Assembly: GCA_017462915.1 (NCBI GenBank)
Contig: JAFTQG010000010.1
Span: 20,566 to 84,565, forward strand
Direction of reading: 5' to 3'
From: Prevotella sp.
Lineage (GTDB): Bacteria > Bacteroidota > Bacteroidia > Bacteroidales > Bacteroidaceae
DNA length: 64,000 nt
This document shows positions 36,564 to 45,614 of the stretch, in pieces; position 1 is the stretch's first letter; every line of letters begins with the position of its first letter. Under the pieces are notes generated by a model, which was not told the DNA's origin, searched no databases, and was given only the letters and a program-made list of their open reading frames with translations. Position numbers and translations under genes: made by a program.

Positions 36564-36695
36564 CTTTGCATAAGATAAGCTGCACCTCAGCAATGCTGAG
36601 CAAGCTCCATTGCGTTCGGGTTGCATTATCTTTGCATAAGATAAGCTGCACCTCAGCAATCATGAGCAAGCTCCATTGCATTCGGGTTGCATTAT
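36564..36695. repeat. 66-bp tandem repeat, two copies
   Basis: Unit 1 (36564-36629) and unit 2 (36630-36695) differ at about three positions. Each starts CTTTGCATAAGATAAGC and ends GGGTTGCATTAT, and each carries a dyad around CTCAGCAATGCTGAG. At each junction the preceding TA plus the unit start forms TAnnTTTG (TAACTTTG at 36561-36568, TATCTTTG at 36627-36634). The remaining gap up to 36819 is a low-complexity AAC/TAA-rich stretch ahead of the HAD gene. Confidence 0.9.
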
Positions 36696-36819
36696 CGGTT
36701 GTTTAGTGGTTTAGTCATTTAACGGTTTCGGCTTCGGGAGCATTACCGACAACCATAAACCCTAACCAACAACTAAACAATCAAATAATCAAACAACTAA
36801 ATAACCAAATAACAAAACC

Positions 36820-37542
36820 ATGATAAAAGTCGTTATTTTTGACCTTGGCGGTGTCATCGCCGATTTGAAAACGAAAGAAGCATTCATGCAGTTTGCCGAA
36901 ATGGGACTGCCGTTGCCTAAAGAGCTGCTTACGAAAGACGGTCCTCTGAACGGTATTCCAAGCGAGATCCCTCTGCTGGATTATATCCATAAGATGGACA
37001 AGGGCGAGATTACGGGCAAGGAATTTCTGCAGAAAGTACAGAGCATGTGCCGTCCAGGTACAGAATACGGCCAACTGCTACATGCCTATAACGGCCTGAT
37101 AGAGGTTCCCGAGAACAGGCTTGCTTTTCTCAAGGAACTGAGAGGCAAGGCCCTACCCTCTTGCCATAAGGAGAAAGACTCTGAGAATCAGGATACCGGA
37201 AAGCATGACTGTAATGACGGAAAACTTCAGGTGTTTCTGCTCAGCAATATCGGAGACCTGCATTGGGAGGCATTCAAGAATATCTGTACAGGGCTTGGGA
37301 TGCCTATAGAGGACTGTTTCGACAGGATGTACTGCTCATATCAGTTAGGCATGGCGAAGCCTGACCCACTCATATTCAAACATCTTATAGAAGACTCTGG
37401 CATCACTCCCGGCGAGGCTCTGTATATAGATGATTTCTCTGCAAATATCGAGGCTGGCAAGGCTGCCGGCCTACAGACCTTGCATATAGATGCAAACACA
37501 CTGGACGAGCACATGGATGAGATACGCAAGATGCTTGGATAA
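36820..37542 (+). CDS. HAD-superfamily phosphatase (subfamily IA)
   Basis: 240 residues. Motif I is FDLGGVIAD, motif II LLSN, motif III the lysine in MAKPDPLIF, and motif IV YIDDFSANIEAG. A polar stretch of about 25 residues (SCHKEKDSENQDTGKHDCN) between the cap and motif II is unusual and looks like an insertion. The substrate is unknown; relatives act on sugar phosphates and FMN. It is preceded by the 66-bp repeats, which may carry its promoter. Confidence 0.87.
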   Translation: MIKVVIFDLGGVIADLKTKEAFMQFAEMGLPLPKELLTKDGPLNGIPSEIPLLDYIHKMDKGEITGKEFLQKVQSMCRPGTEYGQLLHAYNGLIEVPENRLAFLKELRGKALPSCHKEKDSENQDTGKHDCNDGKLQVFLLSNIGDLHWEAFKNICTGLGMPIEDCFDRMYCSYQLGMAKPDPLIFKHLIEDSGITPGEALYIDDFSANIEAGKAAGLQTLHIDANTLDEHMDEIRKMLG

Positions 37543-37609
37543 CACTGGAAAGCCTTGCTGCATCTACGGCAATAGCCACCACGAACAGGCCTATTCCATA
37601 ATGTATATA

Positions 37610-37657
37610 AAAGGAAATGCCTTCACTCATCAATAAACGAGTGAAGGCATTTCCTTT
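37610..37657. terminator. Bidirectional terminator between HAD and rprY genes
   Basis: A 19-bp perfect stem (37610-37628 with 37639-37657, arm AAAGGAAATGCCTTCACTC) with A- and T-rich ends stands between two convergent genes. Confidence 0.88.
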
Positions 37658-37669
37658 ATGTCAGCCTGT

Positions 37670-38368
37670 TTAATCCTCAGAAGGGATAATGAGCTTATAT
37701 CCCTTGCCGTGGATATTTATGATCTCTATCTGCGGATCGTCTTTCAGATGCTTACGGAGCTTTGTGATATAGACATCCATAGAGCGTGCGTTGAAGTAAT
37801 TATCATCAATCCATATTGTCTTCAAGGCGAAGTCACGCTGAAGTATCTCGTTCGCATGGCTGCACAGCAATGCAAGCAGCTCGTTCTCCTTTGTAGTCAG
37901 CTTGGTCTGCTTCTCACCAATCTGCAGAAGCTGCTTCTGGGTATCGAAAGTGAAGTTACCAAGTTTGTATACCGATGTATCCTTGTTCTTCTTGCCACGT
38001 ACACGGCGAAGGATAGCCTCAACACGGAATACAAGTTCCTCCATAGAGAAAGGCTTGGTGATGTAATCGTCTGCGCCAATCTTGAAACCTTCGAGGATAT
38101 CCTCCTTGAGCTGCTTGGCTGTCAGGAAGATGATAGGCACATCGACATTTGACTGGCGGATTTCCTGGGCAAGAGTGAATCCGTCTTTCTTCGGCATCAT
38201 CACATCGAGGATGCAGATATCGAACTTCTGCTTTGTGAAAGCGCGGTAGCCTGCCTCACCGTCAGGGAACAGTTCGGCACTGAAGCCCTTTGCCTGAAGA
38301 TACTCACGAAGCAACATACCGAGGTTCTCATCGTCCTCGCACAGCATAATTTTAATGTTCTCGTCCAT
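37670..38368 (-). CDS. rprY: OmpR-type response regulator, RprY-like
   Basis: 232 residues. The receiver domain (1-120) has the acidic pocket CEDDE and phospho-acceptor Asp55 in ILDVMMPKKDG, and KPFSMEEL near its end. A winged-helix DNA-binding domain follows (LTTKENELLALLCSHANEI, YFNARSMDVYITKLRKHL). The partner kinase gene lies 99 bp upstream. The pair resembles Bacteroides RprX/RprY, first linked to tetracycline-related gene regulation. The name is by resemblance. Confidence 0.88.
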   Translation of the reverse strand: MDENIKIMLCEDDENLGMLLREYLQAKGFSAELFPDGEAGYRAFTKQKFDICILDVMMPKKDGFTLAQEIRQSNVDVPIIFLTAKQLKEDILEGFKIGADDYITKPFSMEELVFRVEAILRRVRGKKNKDTSVYKLGNFTFDTQKQLLQIGEKQTKLTTKENELLALLCSHANEILQRDFALKTIWIDDNYFNARSMDVYITKLRKHLKDDPQIEIINIHGKGYKLIIPSED

Positions 38369-38467
38369 AGTGATAAAGTTTTATGTTAAAATATATCTAT
38401 TGTGTATACTCACTGATTTTTTCTTTTTACTGTTATGCCACAGTCTTATGGAAGCCCCGAAAGGCTA

Positions 38468-39961
38468 TCACTCACGGATAACAGGGAGCTGTATTGTGAA
38501 TGTCGTTCCCTCGCCACATACCGACTCGACGGAAATCTTGCCTTTATGAAGCTCTACAATCTTCTTGACATACGCCAGTCCGAGTCCGAAGCCTTTGACA
38601 TCATGACGGTTGCCAGTGTGTGCACGGTAGAACTTGTCCCATATCTTCCGCAATACCTCCTTCTTCATGCCTATGCCTGTATCACGGATGGAAAGGTATA
38701 GGTGATTGTCGTCATTCCATGTCCGGATGTATATATTCAGCGGCTGATCAGGCTTGGAATATTTCACGGCATTGTCCATCAAGTTGAATATCGCATTAGT
38801 GAAATGTATCTCGTCGACAAACAGTGCAGAGTCGATAGCCTCTATCTCAGTGTATATCTTGCCGCCGGTATGCTCTACTCGGAGCTGGAAAGACTGTGCC
38901 GCATTCTCTACAAGCTCGTTGAGGTCGAGTTCCTTTGGCTTGAAGATAGCCTTCTGACGGTCAAACATCGACATCTGCAACACCTTCTCCACGAGGAAGC
39001 GTAAGCGTTTGGACTCATCGTGTATGACTCTGCCGAGATGTGACATCATCTGCGGAGACTTGGTCACCGTCTCGTCGCCGAGCATCTGTGCTGCCAGGGA
39101 GATGCTTGATATCGGGGTCTTCAGCTCGTGTGTCATATTGTTGATGAAATCATTCTTTATCTCTGTCAACTTCTTCTGACGGAAGATGATGAAAATAGTG
39201 AATATGAATGTCACCAGAAGGACACAGGAGAATACCAATGCAGGTATCATGAATCTCACACTTGAAAATATATAGCTGCCCATATCCGGGAAGTGGATAT
39301 GCACGACACCCATCTTCTGCTGTGGGTCATTACGGAACAGTATCTGCGAATAGCTGTTTTCCACGCCCTCATCGGTATAGTCTGAACAACGGTAGACCTC
39401 ACGTCCGTCCTGTGTCGTGACACTGAAATGATACAGTATGTTTATACCGTTATTCATCAGTTCCGCCTTCAAGTCCTGATCAAGCAGCTTGAAATTGATA
39501 CGTTCACGCAAAGGTTTGTCCGAAGCACTGTACAGAAGTGAATAGACCACTTCGTCAAGTAATGCCTTCTGATAGACATAACGGTTGCGGACAATCTCCT
39601 GCATGGACTTTGAAGTCTGCGACATTGTGCCCTTGTCGTTGCGGAGTATCATCGCCTTAGGCATCTGCGAAGGCTTGGTAGTGACAGTCTTCAACTCGAA
39701 TGAGGAGAACTGTGTGCTTGGAGACACTGAGTCACGGCGTGACTTGCGCTCTATCTCATTGATGTCTTTTTCAAGATAACGCAATGTCTCGTTGAGCTCA
39801 AGATTACGCGAAGCCTGATAGAGGGCGCGGTTGACAGACTCGTCAAACTGCTCCTTCTTCATATTGACCATCTCCTTCACATACTTTACCTGTATATAGA
39901 TAAGTCCGAGAAACGAGACGCCCATTATTGTGGCTATAATCCAGATCGTTCTTTTCTTCAT
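38468..39961 (-). CDS. rprX: Sensor histidine kinase, RprX-like
   Basis: 497 residues. Two membrane segments (about 5-24 and 235-260) enclose a periplasmic sensor domain. The HisKA box MTHELKTPISSISLAAQML carries the phosphorylated His, and the ATPase part has NLMDNAVKYSKPD, DTGIGM and KGFGLGLAYVKKIVE. It precedes rprY in the same transcript. The signal sensed is unknown. Confidence 0.9.
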   Translation of the reverse strand: MKKRTIWIIATIMGVSFLGLIYIQVKYVKEMVNMKKEQFDESVNRALYQASRNLELNETLRYLEKDINEIERKSRRDSVSPSTQFSSFELKTVTTKPSQMPKAMILRNDKGTMSQTSKSMQEIVRNRYVYQKALLDEVVYSLLYSASDKPLRERINFKLLDQDLKAELMNNGINILYHFSVTTQDGREVYRCSDYTDEGVENSYSQILFRNDPQQKMGVVHIHFPDMGSYIFSSVRFMIPALVFSCVLLVTFIFTIFIIFRQKKLTEIKNDFINNMTHELKTPISSISLAAQMLGDETVTKSPQMMSHLGRVIHDESKRLRFLVEKVLQMSMFDRQKAIFKPKELDLNELVENAAQSFQLRVEHTGGKIYTEIEAIDSALFVDEIHFTNAIFNLMDNAVKYSKPDQPLNIYIRTWNDDNHLYLSIRDTGIGMKKEVLRKIWDKFYRAHTGNRHDVKGFGLGLAYVKKIVELHKGKISVESVCGEGTTFTIQLPVIRE

Positions 39962-40000
39962 TGCTTTACTTGCACCGTTTATACTTCTTTGTTACGGATG

Positions 40001-40008
40001 CAAAGATA
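40001..40008 (-). promoter_or_regulatory. -7 promoter element for rprXY
   Basis: On the minus strand TATCTTTG matches TAnnTTTG, 39 bp ahead of the rprX ATG. A TTTG lies 23 bp upstream, slightly too far, inside the terminator of the gene behind. Confidence 0.42.
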
Positions 40009-40015
40009 TGAATAA

Positions 40016-40062
40016 AAAAATAAATAAGCGGCAAACAAGTTAAAATATTTGCCGCTTATTTT
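40016..40062 (-). terminator. Terminator of the C69 peptidase gene
   Basis: The stem AAATAAGCGGCAAA (40022-40035) pairs with 40048-40061, and on the minus strand it is followed by a long A/T run with seven consecutive T residues. Confidence 0.85.
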
Positions 40063-40201
40063 GTAATATTAACCAAAAGTGTTATCTATAATTCAAATAT
40101 ACATATTATAGAGAAATATTTATTGACATAACTTCCATAATTTTCATATCAAAATGTTATTCATGCCAATACATATCTTATATGATACGGTATGACCTAT
40201 T

Positions 40202-41866
40202 CTACTTATCAGTGCTCTGTGGTACTACATACCAATCACCAGTCTGCTTGGCAATGGCTTTGCGTACCGGCTCTGTATATCCCGGACGTTGCACTGTAGC
40301 ACCTATGCCGTCAGGAGTAAGTTCAAACTTGCCGTCCTTTTCAGGCTTCACTGCCATATCATTATATTTCACTATCAAGTATACGGCAAGTTCACGCCAT
40401 TGTCTCAACATATCCTGAGCCTCACGGACACTATAGTCATTGAGATACTTGGCACATGCCTGCTCACCCTTCTCCGAGAGAATCCTCTGCGCCTCAGCCT
40501 CAATGGCATCCTGCTGTGACAAATATCTGTTGTCAAGACGGTCACGCAATTCCTTGACAGCCGGGAACATCATGGAGTAACGGGGATATACCATATTGCT
40601 CACCCAGTTGCATACCCAGTAGGCATTGTCCATGGAGAAATTAACGGCGTCTGCACCAGGTGTGTTGTAGCACTCAGGCTGTACCGTCATGGAACAATAG
40701 CATGGAGTGAACGATACCATATTGGCATCATCATTGCCGAACCACAGCACACCGCCTATCTGGCGCGGAAGCCAGGAGCGCATCTGTGATATGAAGGTAA
40801 AACCTGACTGCTGTGTGGAAATCGGGCGTTCATTGAAATATGTCACGCCGTCAACCTTGAACGAAAGAGGTGTAGGACGATAAGGGGCGGCATAAAGCCC
40901 CTGACCTGGGTCGTCTTCACGATCGAGACGCAACGGCGTACCCTCATAATGATCTCTCATTGAGGCCTCAAGGTCTGCAACCCCGAGCTTCTGCTTCGCC
41001 TTTATCCACAATGGCATAGGCTTGGCATCCTTGTCCTTGCCGAGAGCCCATGGCAGATACTCGTCAAAGCCTCCCTCTGCCCAACGGTTGAAGAACGACC
41101 AGACACGCGCATCGCAATATCTGCGACCTCCGAAATCTGCCGGAGCATAGGCGTCTGCCCATGAGAACTCGCTGTCCTTACCAGAGAACCAACCTTTCTC
41201 ACGTGCGAATTTCACCACATCCTTGGAATACATCACGTTGGCTTTATCCTTCATATTAAACTGTCGGATACGGCTTTGATTGGCATGGGCGCAGATGGCG
41301 TCATCGGGAATGCGCTGTGCCACCCACACGGCACCTTTAGAACCGGGTCCTTTGCCTTGCATTTCCATTATCCAAGCCTCATTGGGATCACATATCGTGA
41401 ATGTCTCTCCCTCGGAATTAAAACCGTATTTCTCGACAAGAGATGTCATCACCTTTATCGCCTCACGCGCTGTCTTGGAACGCTGCAGACCGATATATAT
41501 GAGTGAGCCATAGTCTATCAGACCTGTAGAGTCACACATTTCCTCACGTCCGCCGTATGTCGTCTCGGCAATAGTCACCTGCCATTCGTTGATATTTCCT
41601 ACAACATTATATGTCTCTGGTGCTTCAGGTATCTCACCCCAGTATTTGTTCGTATCCCAGTCGTATATCTTCCTCATCTCTCCAGGCTTATGCTTGCCTG
41701 CCGGATAATGGCAAAGTCCTATGAACATGCCGTACGAGTCTGCCGAATAACTGCAAAGTACCGAACCGTCTTTGGAGGCTTTCTTGCCTACAATAAGATT
41801 TGTACAGGAAAATGAATACTGGGAGAATGCGACAGACAATAACAGTAATAATATATGTTTTCTCAT
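40202..41866 (-). CDS. C69 (U34) family dipeptidase
   Basis: 554 residues from the ATG at 41866 (MRKHILLLLLSVAFSQYSF signal). The N-terminal nucleophile Cys follows the signal in SCTNLIVGKKASKDGSV, typical of Ntn-hydrolases such as PepD. Conserved blocks NINEWQVTIAETTYGGRE and EAWIMEMQGKGPGSKGAVWVA are present. It should be exported and hydrolyse dipeptides in the periplasm. The ATG seven codons upstream gives a less typical signal. It lies 59 bp after an outer-membrane protein gene. Confidence 0.9.
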   Translation of the reverse strand: MRKHILLLLLSVAFSQYSFSCTNLIVGKKASKDGSVLCSYSADSYGMFIGLCHYPAGKHKPGEMRKIYDWDTNKYWGEIPEAPETYNVVGNINEWQVTIAETTYGGREEMCDSTGLIDYGSLIYIGLQRSKTAREAIKVMTSLVEKYGFNSEGETFTICDPNEAWIMEMQGKGPGSKGAVWVAQRIPDDAICAHANQSRIRQFNMKDKANVMYSKDVVKFAREKGWFSGKDSEFSWADAYAPADFGGRRYCDARVWSFFNRWAEGGFDEYLPWALGKDKDAKPMPLWIKAKQKLGVADLEASMRDHYEGTPLRLDREDDPGQGLYAAPYRPTPLSFKVDGVTYFNERPISTQQSGFTFISQMRSWLPRQIGGVLWFGNDDANMVSFTPCYCSMTVQPECYNTPGADAVNFSMDNAYWVCNWVSNMVYPRYSMMFPAVKELRDRLDNRYLSQQDAIEAEAQRILSEKGEQACAKYLNDYSVREAQDMLRQWRELAVYLIVKYNDMAVKPEKDGKFELTPDGIGATVQRPGYTEPVRKAIAKQTGDWYVVPQSTDK

Positions 41867-41877
41867 TATTATATAAA

Positions 41878-41913
41878 ATAAAGGCACAGGAAAACACTAT
41901 GAGTTCCTGTGCC
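41878..41913 (-). terminator. Terminator of the small barrel gene
   Basis: A 10-bp stem GGCACAGGAA/TTCCTGTGCC (41883-41892 and 41904-41913), followed on the minus strand by TTTATTTTATA. It lies between the barrel stop and the dipeptidase start. Confidence 0.8.
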
Positions 41914-41925
41914 CGGATTATGTAT

Positions 41926-42411
41926 TTAGAAATAGAATCCCAAACCTACACGTGCACCTACAGTAGAGTAATTGCCGTGGTCCTTGAACGACTGGTCATA
42001 GTAGAGCGCAGGCTCTATCGTGACATGCTTGTTCAGGAAGAAAGCATAACCTATCTCCACCTCAGGAACGAAGTCATTATAGTGGTGGGCATGCTTGTAC
42101 TGTGCGTTCACACCGAGATACAATCCGTTCTGGATGATGTAGTATCTTGCACCGACACCCAAGGAAAGGACAGTATTGTCTGAGGATTCCTTTGTCTGTG
42201 TAGAGAATCCTGCCTTGGCAAGAACCATCCAATTATCTACAATACAGTAGCCTGCCTGGGCAGAAACGCCGAACTTGAAGCCACTCGCACCATTGTAGCC
42301 CATACCGAGACCGTCCAATGAGGCATTGGTATAGAACTTACCTTCTTCAAACTGTGCACTTGCTGTGAGTGCCATTGTCAGTGCCACAAGCACCATACAG
42401 ATTTTTTTCAT
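41926..42411 (-). CDS. Outer-membrane beta-barrel protein, 161 residues
   Basis: A signal peptide (MKKICMVLVALTMALTASAQ) is followed by alternating hydrophobic strands and a C-terminal aromatic strand ending in GLGFYF, as in eight-stranded OmpA/OmpX-like barrels (OMP_b-brl). It is 67 bp downstream of cstA. The ligand is unknown. Confidence 0.85.
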   Translation of the reverse strand: MKKICMVLVALTMALTASAQFEEGKFYTNASLDGLGMGYNGASGFKFGVSAQAGYCIVDNWMVLAKAGFSTQTKESSDNTVLSLGVGARYYIIQNGLYLGVNAQYKHAHHYNDFVPEVEIGYAFFLNKHVTIEPALYYDQSFKDHGNYSTVGARVGLGFYF

Positions 42412-42478
42412 AACATTAAATTTATTGTGAATACTTAGAAATTCCTTTACAAAGCGTACATGTCACGATTGTTTCCTC

Positions 42479-43996
42479 TTACCGCTTCTTCTTCCAACGC
42501 AGGAAAGCGACTAAAGTGCAGATGCCGGAGAGGAAGCCTACCGTATATGACAAAACGGCATTGAGTCCAAGAGCCTGTCCCGATATGCACAGGAACGTCA
42601 TGCTGACGATTGTCATGAAGACCGCCGGGACAAGACTTATCCAATAACATTTCCCTTTCTGCGTCAGATATACAGTAATGGCCCAGAGCGTGAATACAGA
42701 CAGAGTCTGGTTTGCCCAGCCGAAATATTTCCATATAATGTTGAAACCGTCCTTGTTCTCCATCTGCCATACAAGAAGCATTATGGTAACGGCAAACATC
42801 GGGATACATATATACAGACGTTTAAAGACCTGCTTCTGGTCCATGTGCAGATACTCGGCAATAATCAGTCTTGCAGAACGTAGCGCTGTGTCACCGCTTG
42901 TTATAGGAGCCGCAACGACACCTATAATGGCAAGGATGCCACCGGCAACACCAAGCCAGCTGTTGCACATTATCATGACAACCTCTGCTGCATTGCCGAA
43001 AACCTGAGTGATATTCGTCCCCTCCGCAAGCTGTCGCTCGACACCGGCAAGCTGTTCGGGAGCTGTAGAGGCAAGAACTTCCCGCCATCCGTCAGCATAG
43101 AAGAAATAGCTTGCCACCGTTGCCCATATCAGTGCTATGACTCCCTCTGTAATCATGGCACCGTAGAATATCGGGCGGCACATCTTCTCCGACTTGACAC
43201 ATCTCGCCATGAGTGGTGTCTGTGTCGCATGGAAGCCGCTTATGGCACCGCAGGCAATGGTGATGAAGAGAGCCGGGAACAACGGGTCAGGGTCTTTTAT
43301 GCCAAGCCTCTCGACTCCCATATTGCCCAAGCCGTCCCACACCTCAGGTATTGCAGGGAAATGGATAAACAACATTATCATCAATCCTACTGCCATGAAT
43401 ATGAGAGCGATGGCAAAGAGCGGATATATTTTGCCGATAATCTTGTCTACAGGCATCATCGTGGCTATGACATAGTATACGAATATCACTATAATCCACA
43501 GAAGAAGGTTGCCCAAAGCACCGTCAAAGGCGTCTCCGCACAGTCCTGCCAGCAATGATGCGGGACTAAGTACGAATACCGCGCCGACCATTATGAGCAG
43601 GATGACCGAGAATACAAGCATCAGGCTTTTTGCCCTTTCTCCAAGATAAAGTCCTATTATCTCAGGGAGGCTGCATCCTCCATTGCGCATCGAAATCATT
43701 CCTGACATATAATCGTGCACCGCACCGGCAAAGATACAGCCGAGAACTATCCACAGATATGCTGCCGGTCCGTACCATATACCCATTATTGCACCGAAGA
43801 TTGGTCCTGTTCCGGCAATGTTCAGGAACTGTATCATGAATATTTTCCAGCCCGGCAACACGACATAGTCCACTCCGTCGGCTTTTGTCACGACAGGTGT
43901 CGGACGGTCATCCGGCCCGAAAGTCTTTTCCACAAAACGTCCATAGACACAATAGCCTACGACAAGCAGCAGTAAACTGACAATGAATGTTATCAT
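42479..43996 (-). CDS. cstA: Carbon starvation protein CstA-like transporter
   Basis: 505 residues from the ATG at 43996 (MITFIVSLLLLVVGYCVYG); the longer frame to 44128 adds a hydrophilic leader without family resemblance. About 13-15 membrane segments. Family blocks are DDRPTPVVTKADGVDYV, IAGTGPIFGAIMGIWYGP and GAISGFHATQTPLMARC. CstA proteins take up peptides or pyruvate, often when carbon is scarce. This is the short form found in Bacteroidetes. Confidence 0.92.
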   Translation of the reverse strand: MITFIVSLLLLVVGYCVYGRFVEKTFGPDDRPTPVVTKADGVDYVVLPGWKIFMIQFLNIAGTGPIFGAIMGIWYGPAAYLWIVLGCIFAGAVHDYMSGMISMRNGGCSLPEIIGLYLGERAKSLMLVFSVILLIMVGAVFVLSPASLLAGLCGDAFDGALGNLLLWIIVIFVYYVIATMMPVDKIIGKIYPLFAIALIFMAVGLMIMLFIHFPAIPEVWDGLGNMGVERLGIKDPDPLFPALFITIACGAISGFHATQTPLMARCVKSEKMCRPIFYGAMITEGVIALIWATVASYFFYADGWREVLASTAPEQLAGVERQLAEGTNITQVFGNAAEVVMIMCNSWLGVAGGILAIIGVVAAPITSGDTALRSARLIIAEYLHMDQKQVFKRLYICIPMFAVTIMLLVWQMENKDGFNIIWKYFGWANQTLSVFTLWAITVYLTQKGKCYWISLVPAVFMTIVSMTFLCISGQALGLNAVLSYTVGFLSGICTLVAFLRWKKKR

Positions 43997-44123
43997 AAAT
44001 CTTATTCCACGCTCTTCCTGTCCGAAGCCTTGGCTGCGGAAAGAAAGAGTGCCGTCCCAGATCAGGAGCGGCTGTCTTTTCCGTTTTCTCCTGTCGGCAG
44101 TGACGGTGTCATCCACAAAGGAA

Positions 44124-44149
44124 GGCATATTCCGTAGGAATATATGCCC
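44124..44149 (-). terminator. Weak terminator-like hairpin after serS
   Basis: GGCATATTCC pairs with GGAATATATGCC (44124-44133 and 44137-44148) with a two-base bulge; on the minus strand TTCCTTTG follows. It lies 50 bp after the serS stop. Confidence 0.35.
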
Positions 44150-44198
44150 TACATGACATAATGGATGACACGGACAGTAACCGACGGCTATCTATCTG

Positions 44199-45518
44199 TT
44201 AGTCAATCATGTCACATCCCATATAAGGAACAAGCGCAGCAGGCACCTTTATGCCGCTCTCTGTCTGGTTGTTCTCCAATATGGCAGCAACGATACGTGG
44301 CAGAGCGAGTGCCGAACCGTTAAGAGTATGGCAGAGCTCTGTCTTCTTTGTCTCCGCATTACGGTAGCGGCACTTCAGGCGATTGGCCTGATATGTGTCG
44401 AAGTTTGACACAGAAGACACCTCCAGCCAACGGTGCTGAGCCTCAGAATAAACCTCGAAGTCGTAGCATATTGCCGATGTGAAGGATGCGTCACCTCCGC
44501 AGAGACGGAGCACACGGTACGGGAGTTCCAGCTTCTTCAGCAGTCCCTCGACATGCTCCAGCATCTCCCTGTGGCTCTCCTTGGAATGCTGCGGTGTATC
44601 GATGCGCACGATTTCAATCTTTGAGAACTCATGCAGACGGTTCAGACCGCGCACATCCTTGCCGTAAGAGCCAGCCTCACGACGGAAACACTGTGTGTAA
44701 GCGCAGTTCTTTATAGGCAGGTCCTTCTCGTCAAGTATGACATCACGGTAGATATTAGTCACAGGAACCTCTGCCGTAGGGATAAGATAGAGGTCATCAA
44801 GATTGCAGTGATACATCTGTCCCTCCTTGTCAGGAAGCTGTCCTGTGCCATATCCAGAGTCCTGGTTTACCACCGTAGGAGGCATGATTTCCGTATATCC
44901 TGCCTTGCCAGCCTCGGCAAGGAAGAAATTGATGAGGGCACGCTGCAGGCGCGCTCCCTTTCCTATATACACAGGGAAGCCGGCGCCTGTAATCTTCACG
45001 CCGAGGTCAAAGTCTATGAGATTGTACTTCTTTGCCAATTCCCAGTGAGGGAGCTTTGCCTCGCCGTTGTCAGGATTGCAGTCCCAGTTGCCTACTGTAT
45101 CGCGTCCCACGACACACTCCTTGAGATTGGACTTCACCACCCAGTTGTCCTCTGCACATGTTCCTTCCGGAACTTCGTCATACGGCACATTAGGTATGGT
45201 GCATAGATGTGCTGTCAGCTCTTTCTGTGCGTCAGCCTTTTTCTGCTCCAGCTCAGAGGCCACAGCCTTCAGTTTAGCTACTTCAGCCTTAGCAGTCTCT
45301 GCGGCTTCCTTCATGCCCTGCTTCATCAGTTTTCCGATTTCAGCGGCATATTTCTTGCTTTCCGCCAGCGTGGCATCGAGCTGTGTCTGTGCATCGCGAC
45401 GCACCTTGTCGATGGCGATAGCCTTGTCGACAGCCTCCTTGGCACCTTTGAAGTTCTTCTTCTCAAGACCGCTGACCACGCGGTCATATTCCTCTGTTAT
45501 TTGTTTTAATGTAAGCAT
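44199..45518 (-). CDS. serS: Seryl-tRNA synthetase
   Basis: A class II synthetase that charges tRNA-Ser. 439 residues. The N-terminal coiled-coil arm spans about residues 25-105. Motif 2 is in FRREAGSYGKDVRGLNRLHEF, and the motif 3 region is LNGSALALPRIVAAILEN. The serine-specific block SNFDTYQANRLKCRYR is present. It lies 96 bp downstream of secA on the same strand, with a weak hairpin CTTGCGG/CCGCAAG between (45568-45600). Confidence 0.96.
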   Translation of the reverse strand: MLTLKQITEEYDRVVSGLEKKNFKGAKEAVDKAIAIDKVRRDAQTQLDATLAESKKYAAEIGKLMKQGMKEAAETAKAEVAKLKAVASELEQKKADAQKELTAHLCTIPNVPYDEVPEGTCAEDNWVVKSNLKECVVGRDTVGNWDCNPDNGEAKLPHWELAKKYNLIDFDLGVKITGAGFPVYIGKGARLQRALINFFLAEAGKAGYTEIMPPTVVNQDSGYGTGQLPDKEGQMYHCNLDDLYLIPTAEVPVTNIYRDVILDEKDLPIKNCAYTQCFRREAGSYGKDVRGLNRLHEFSKIEIVRIDTPQHSKESHREMLEHVEGLLKKLELPYRVLRLCGGDASFTSAICYDFEVYSEAQHRWLEVSSVSNFDTYQANRLKCRYRNAETKKTELCHTLNGSALALPRIVAAILENNQTESGIKVPAALVPYMGCDMID

Positions 45519-45614
45519 TGTTGATTATATTTATCATTCACACCTTATTATATATATCCCACACAGACTTGCGGCGATTATGTCAGAAGGCATCCGCAAG
45601 CTGTGCCGGAAAAA

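Noticed and set aside
36457-36681. Minus-strand frame with a repeated WSLL.IAEVQLILCK peptide
   Set aside because: The repeat in the peptide is simply the 66-bp DNA repeat read in frame; no other sign of a protein.
43997-44128. N-terminal extension of CstA
   Set aside because: 44 hydrophilic residues ahead of the first membrane segment do not match the family; the ATG at 43996 does.
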